A stretch of 6,243 nucleotides of DNA, taken from the NCBI GenBank assembly GCA_964574815.1, contig CAZNPL010000081.1:1-6243 (forward strand), read 5' to 3'. The translations under genes were made by a program, and so were the position numbers. Below are positions 3,413 to 6,243 of this stretch, piece by piece (position 1 is the stretch's first letter; the number at the start of each line of letters is the position of its first letter). The notes below the pieces were generated by a model. It saw only the letters and a program-made list of their open reading frames with translations, did no database searches and was not told the DNA's origin. This DNA is from CAZNPL01 sp964574815. GTDB taxonomy: Bacteria; Planctomycetota; Phycisphaerae; UBA1845.

Positions 3413-6243
3413 CTACATGGGACCCTCGCGTACTGGGTAAGCGGTCACCAGGTTCGTCGTCCCCTCTTCAAGGACGATCCGTACCGATCGTAGCTCAACT
3501 CCCGAACCCTCGCGCCCTCCTTCCCATCCCACACGGCGCCCCATGGGGACGTTTATGCCGCCTGTGCCGTCGGGTTCGAGGCCTAGCATTTTCGCTCGAA
3601 GCCACGCATCCTCCGTGAGAGGGACACCGTCCCCTTCGAACACCCCGTGGATCTTCTTATTCAAATTATCTTTATTATGCAAGCGAACGTGAGCTTTCCG
3701 GTTGCCCCAGTTGAGCTTCCCGAGAAACGGTCGCACCGCCAGTCCGTGGCCGCTCACGGACGTCACAAAGCCACCCGCGGTGTCGACCATTCCCATAATA
3801 CGTTCACCCCATGTCGTGGCGTCCAGGGTTCGCTTGACGCCAAGTCCCATGAACGAGGGGCCGACCATCATCCCCATGGCACCCATCCCAAAGCTCCAGC
3901 TCGCGGCTGTGACTTCACCCGCCACGCCTGCTGCAATCCCAGTTGCGCCGAGACCCATTAGCCCTCCCGCAAGGGCACCGACTCCGGCGCCCTTGAGAAC
4001 ATGCATCACGAACTCCCCGGTACTCATGTTGTCCACCGCGCCGGTGACGACTGCATCCAGAATTGCATAGCCGGCACCGAGAATGCCACCAGCGATGATG
4101 CCGGCGGCCACGCCTGCAAAACGACCCGACGGGTCGGTCATCATGATCGGGTTGCTTCCGTAGGCGGCGTAGAGATTGAATCCGTCGCCGTACAAGCCCT
4201 TTAGGTTGAACTGGTTCAGCATTGATTCCAGTGCCGTCGCGTTGAAGGCCAGCGCAGTTACAATCGGAGCGGCCGTTTCGTTCGGGTCGCGCTGAGTAAA
4301 TCGACCGGTCCTCGGCTGGTAGAAGCGGGCGCGGTTGTAGTAGAGACCCTTCGGGTTCTGCGTGAACGACACCAGGGACGGGGCGGCGAAGGGGGCCGTG
4401 TCGTAGCGGTCGAAGAAGAGGCCCTGGTGGGCTGTGCGGTTGTCGAAGGAGAGGCCGAAGTCGTCGACCGCCGCGAGCTCGCCGTAGGGGGTGTAGGTGT
4501 ACTGGGCCTTGACCGCGCCGGTCGCGTCGAACAACCCGACGACGTTGTAATTGGCGTCCTGGACGACGTAGGCGATCGCGTCGCCGGCCGCGTCGGGCTT
4601 GACCTGGGCCACGAACTCGTCCACGTAGTCCGGGCCGTAGACGTACTCCCGATCGGCCTCCAGGACGAAATCCCACACAACGTCGTCCCAGTCGGCGAAC
4701 ACCTCCTGCACGCGCCTCACGCCGTCGTAATAATAATGCCGCCGCTGCGTGTCCCAGCCGTCAAACCACTCCCGGAACACCACGCGGCCCAGCCCGTCGT
4801 AGGCATACCGCGCAACAAAGACCTGCGTGGCGCCGTCGCGTACCTCGACCAGGTGATTGAACGCGTCGTACAGGTAGCTGTAATCGCCGTCGAACGTGAG
4901 ATTGCCGTTGGCGTCGTGCTCGAAGAGAACGGTGGAAACGTCCGGCGTGTTGATGTCGTACGTCACACTGCCGATCCGGTTATCGCCTGCGACGTCGTGA
5001 TGCTGGACGAACGGTGGCCACGTTTCGACCACCCCGTCGTGATCGCAATCCCCCGTGCGCGACACGCTGCCACCTTCCGCATCCCCGCCCGACCAGTTGC
5101 CGAGGTTGTCCAGCAGCCAGTTTTCCAGACAGTTCATCCCCGATGTGGTCGGCTCGTCGCCGTTGAACGCCAGCTCCCCGCGTTCGTGGTGGCGTAACCG
5201 CCGCAAGGGGTCGTATTCATAAACCGCCGAACGTTCGTTCTCGTGTCCGACCTGGGTGACCCTGGCCCAGTGGCGATTGCCGGCCGCGTCGTAGCCGTAC
5301 TGGTAACGATGCTGCGGGAGACCGCCGAGCTTGAAGTTCAGGTCGGTCAGGCGCCCGAACCGGTCCAGCCCATCGTATTCGGCCGGGTCGGCGAGGCTCT
5401 GCGTCAGGCCGTTGTCGTAGCTTAGCCCCACGCGGCGCGACAGCCCACCGTAGCTGTATTCCGCCGTCACGCTCGACGTCCCGGCATACGTGGTCCGCGT
5501 GATGCGGTCGAGTAAACCGCTCAGCCCGTCACCCGCCTCGTGGCCGTAGTCGAACGTGACCGTCCGGCCCTGCGCCGCCCCCGGCAGCACCGGATAGACC
5601 ATCGTCTTGAGCCGATCGAACTTGGCCCCGAGGTCCCACTGATAATGCACCGTCGGCGTGTCAGCGACCACCAGCCCGTCATGCGACTGGGCCTCCGAGA
5701 CAAGCTGCCCGCGATCGTTGTACGTGAACTTCGTCTCGAAGACATCGGTGGGATCACCCGGGTTAAGTCCGCCCACGTTCTCGCCCTTCGAGGTCACCCG
5801 GGCCAGACCCAGGCTGTCGGGGTCGTAGGCGTACTCGATGGCCGTCACCTTCTTGTGGAAAGGAACGGGGGCTTGGTCGAAATAGAGCGCGTTGGACGCC
5901 GTCGAGGGCCCTTCCTTCAGAATGTCCGTCCGGGCCAACCGATCGAGCTCGTCATAGGCGAACCCCAGGATGTTGCCGTTCATGTCCTTGCGGGTGGCCA
6001 CCTGCCCGTCGTGGTAGTACTCGAACAGCAGGTCGGGTTCGGTGTTGGGGTTGGCCGGATCCGGCGTCGGGAACCAGACCTGTGCAATGAGGTCGTTGTT
6101 CCGGCTCTCGTGCGCCCCGTCGTCGTCGAGGGCCTGGGCCTGCGCCTCAGTGACCACCGTGGCCCCGTAGACCAGTTGCGTCGTCTGCAGATCGTTCGCC
6201 AGCGCCGGGTCGGCCAGATCGCACAACACCGCAACCTCGGCGG
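3413..6243 (-). CDS. RHS repeat toxin, C-terminal part (N-terminus beyond right edge)
   Basis: The frame is open through the right edge, so the GTG at 6229 is not the true start. Residues below count from that GTG (938 to the TAG at 3415-3413). Residues 1-250 hold YD-type repeats (FEYYHDGQVATRKDMNGNI, GFAYDELDRLART, TKFTYNDRGQLVSEAQS). Residues 260-625 are core repeats (YDGLDRFGRLTDL, EHDANGNLTFDGDY, YAYDGLGRVVFREW). The core signature is GLYYNRARFYQPRTGRFTQRDP at 628-649, then GLYGDGFNLYAAYGSNP and DPSG at 699-702. RHS proteins build a hollow shell from these repeats, enclose a toxin and release it by cutting after DPxG; the toxin acts on a rival cell after contact or secretion. Here residue 703 is Arg where most family members have Leu. 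The tip (703-938) is described separately. No delivery module (PAAR, VgrG contact or signal peptide) is visible because the N-terminus is missing. Confidence 0.93.
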   Translation of the reverse strand, partial: AEVAVLCDLADPALANDLQTTQLVYGATVVTEAQAQALDDDGAHESRNNDLIAQVWFPTPDPANPNTEPDLLFEYYHDGQVATRKDMNGNILGFAYDELDRLARTDILKEGPSTASNALYFDQAPVPFHKKVTAIEYAYDPDSLGLARVTSKGENVGGLNPGDPTDVFETKFTYNDRGQLVSEAQSHDGLVVADTPTVHYQWDLGAKFDRLKTMVYPVLPGAAQGRTVTFDYGHEAGDGLSGLLDRITRTTYAGTSSVTAEYSYGGLSRRVGLSYDNGLTQSLADPAEYDGLDRFGRLTDLNFKLGGLPQHRYQYGYDAAGNRHWARVTQVGHENERSAVYEYDPLRRLRHHERGELAFNGDEPTTSGMNCLENWLLDNLGNWSGGDAEGGSVSRTGDCDHDGVVETWPPFVQHHDVAGDNRIGSVTYDINTPDVSTVLFEHDANGNLTFDGDYSYLYDAFNHLVEVRDGATQVFVARYAYDGLGRVVFREWFDGWDTQRRHYYYDGVRRVQEVFADWDDVVWDFVLEADREYVYGPDYVDEFVAQVKPDAAGDAIAYVVQDANYNVVGLFDATGAVKAQYTYTPYGELAAVDDFGLSFDNRTAHQGLFFDRYDTAPFAAPSLVSFTQNPKGLYYNRARFYQPRTGRFTQRDPNETAAPIVTALAFNATALESMLNQFNLKGLYGDGFNLYAAYGSNPIMMTDPSGRFAGVAAGIIAGGILGAGYAILDAVVTGAVDNMSTGEFVMHVLKGAGVGALAGGLMGLGATGIAAGVAGEVTAASWSFGMGAMGMMVGPSFMGLGVKRTLDATTWGERIMGMVDTAGGFVTSVSGHGLAVRPFLGKLNWGNRKAHVRLHNKDNLNKKIHGVFEGDGVPLTEDAWLRAKMLGLEPDGTGGINVPMGRRVGWEGGREGSGVELRSVRIVLEEGTTNLVTAYPVREGPM
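3416..3724 (-). other. Variable toxin domain 1, EndoU/BECR-like RNase candidate
   Basis: This covers residues 836-938 of the RHS protein. The domain is small and ends the protein, as toxin tips do. It has closely spaced histidines in KAHVRLHN and KKIHGVFEGDG (His847, His851, His861), lysines 845, 853, 858 and 859, a glycine-rich middle (GTGGINVPMGRRVGWEGGRE) and a final strand pair ending VRIVLEEGTTNLVTAYPV. The His/Lys-containing front, HGVF and terminal TAYP resemble metal-independent RNase toxins of the BECR fold (barnase, EndoU, colicin E5/D, RelE), which cut RNA through His/Lys chemistry. This is pattern recognition, not a firm family match. A different nuclease or an unclassified toxin is possible. 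Confidence 0.5.
3830..4123 (-). other. Glycine-rich hydrophobic pre-toxin segment of RHS tip 1
   Basis: Residues 703-800 lie between DPSG and the toxin. They contain GVAAGIIAGGILGAGYAIL, then GAGVGALAGGLMGLGATGI and FGMGAMGMMVGPSFMGLGV, three hydrophobic runs with glycine-zipper spacing separated by short polar loops. Such segments can insert in membranes and are found before toxin domains, where they may help the toxin cross the target's inner membrane. Alternatively they may only pack inside the RHS shell. Tip 2 has shorter hydrophobic stretches of different sequence. Confidence 0.6.
4283..5452 (-). repeat. RHS core direct repeat, copy 1
   Basis: This is the partner of 1407-2588. It includes the 298-bp block 5087-5384 that is identical to 2223-2520. 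Homology does not extend beyond 5452: copy 1 goes on into SVTAEYS-type RHS text, while copy 2 hits the transposase junction. The copies are direct, so exchange between them could delete or swap the intervening tip 1, zinc-ribbon gene and transposase relic. Confidence 0.9.

Noticed and set aside
6227..6229. GTG at 6229 as the true start of the large RHS gene
   Set aside because: The frame stays open to the right edge with continuing protein text (AEVAV before it), and RHS proteins are normally much longer upstream.
1..6243. CRISPR array, tRNA, rRNA or riboswitch
   Set aside because: I saw no short regularly spaced repeats, cloverleaf-like elements or conserved RNA motifs. The only repeats are the RHS core copies.

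Overview
The window is part of a polymorphic-toxin locus of the RHS/YD-repeat type. All live-looking genes read on the minus strand (right to left). The high-GC, YD-repeat-rich style and a relic of an integrase-core transposase whose tail resembles, from memory, a family common in Planctomycetota suggest a planctomycete or similar environmental bacterium. That is an inference; no rRNA or housekeeping marker is present.

Layout in transcription order (right to left). (1) 6243-3413: the 3' part of a large RHS gene, open through the right window edge. It carries YD repeats, the RHS core signature and a variable tip made of a glycine-rich hydrophobic stretch followed by a roughly 100-residue C-terminal toxin, tentatively an EndoU/BECR-like RNase. 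(2) 3365-3078: a small four-cysteine zinc-ribbon-like protein, the likely immunity partner. (3) 3077-2589: about 490 bp with no intact gene. It holds a degraded plus-strand transposase C-terminus (2612-2875, one in-frame TGA) and a junction where both the transposase and the next RHS copy are cut. (4) 2588-633: a 5'-truncated second RHS core that keeps the core signature but ends in an unrelated tip, an HNH-type nuclease. (5) 629-279: a DUF2019-like immunity protein, 3 bp downstream and probably translationally coupled. (6) 273-1: a frameshifted fragment of a third RHS sequence, from a YD-repeat region probably N-terminal to the part of copy 1 seen here.

The two RHS cores align over about 1.18 kb. 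A 298-bp block is identical base for base (2223-2520 = 5087-5384), although flanking core segments clearly differ, which points to recent recombination or gene conversion. The simplest reading is a main RHS toxin gene followed by an orphan (displaced) toxin-immunity cassette. The truncated core would act as a homology arm for tip exchange, and the downstream immunity gene would still protect the cell. Toxin activities, immunity pairing and exchange are inferred from family knowledge and gene order, not shown by the sequence.
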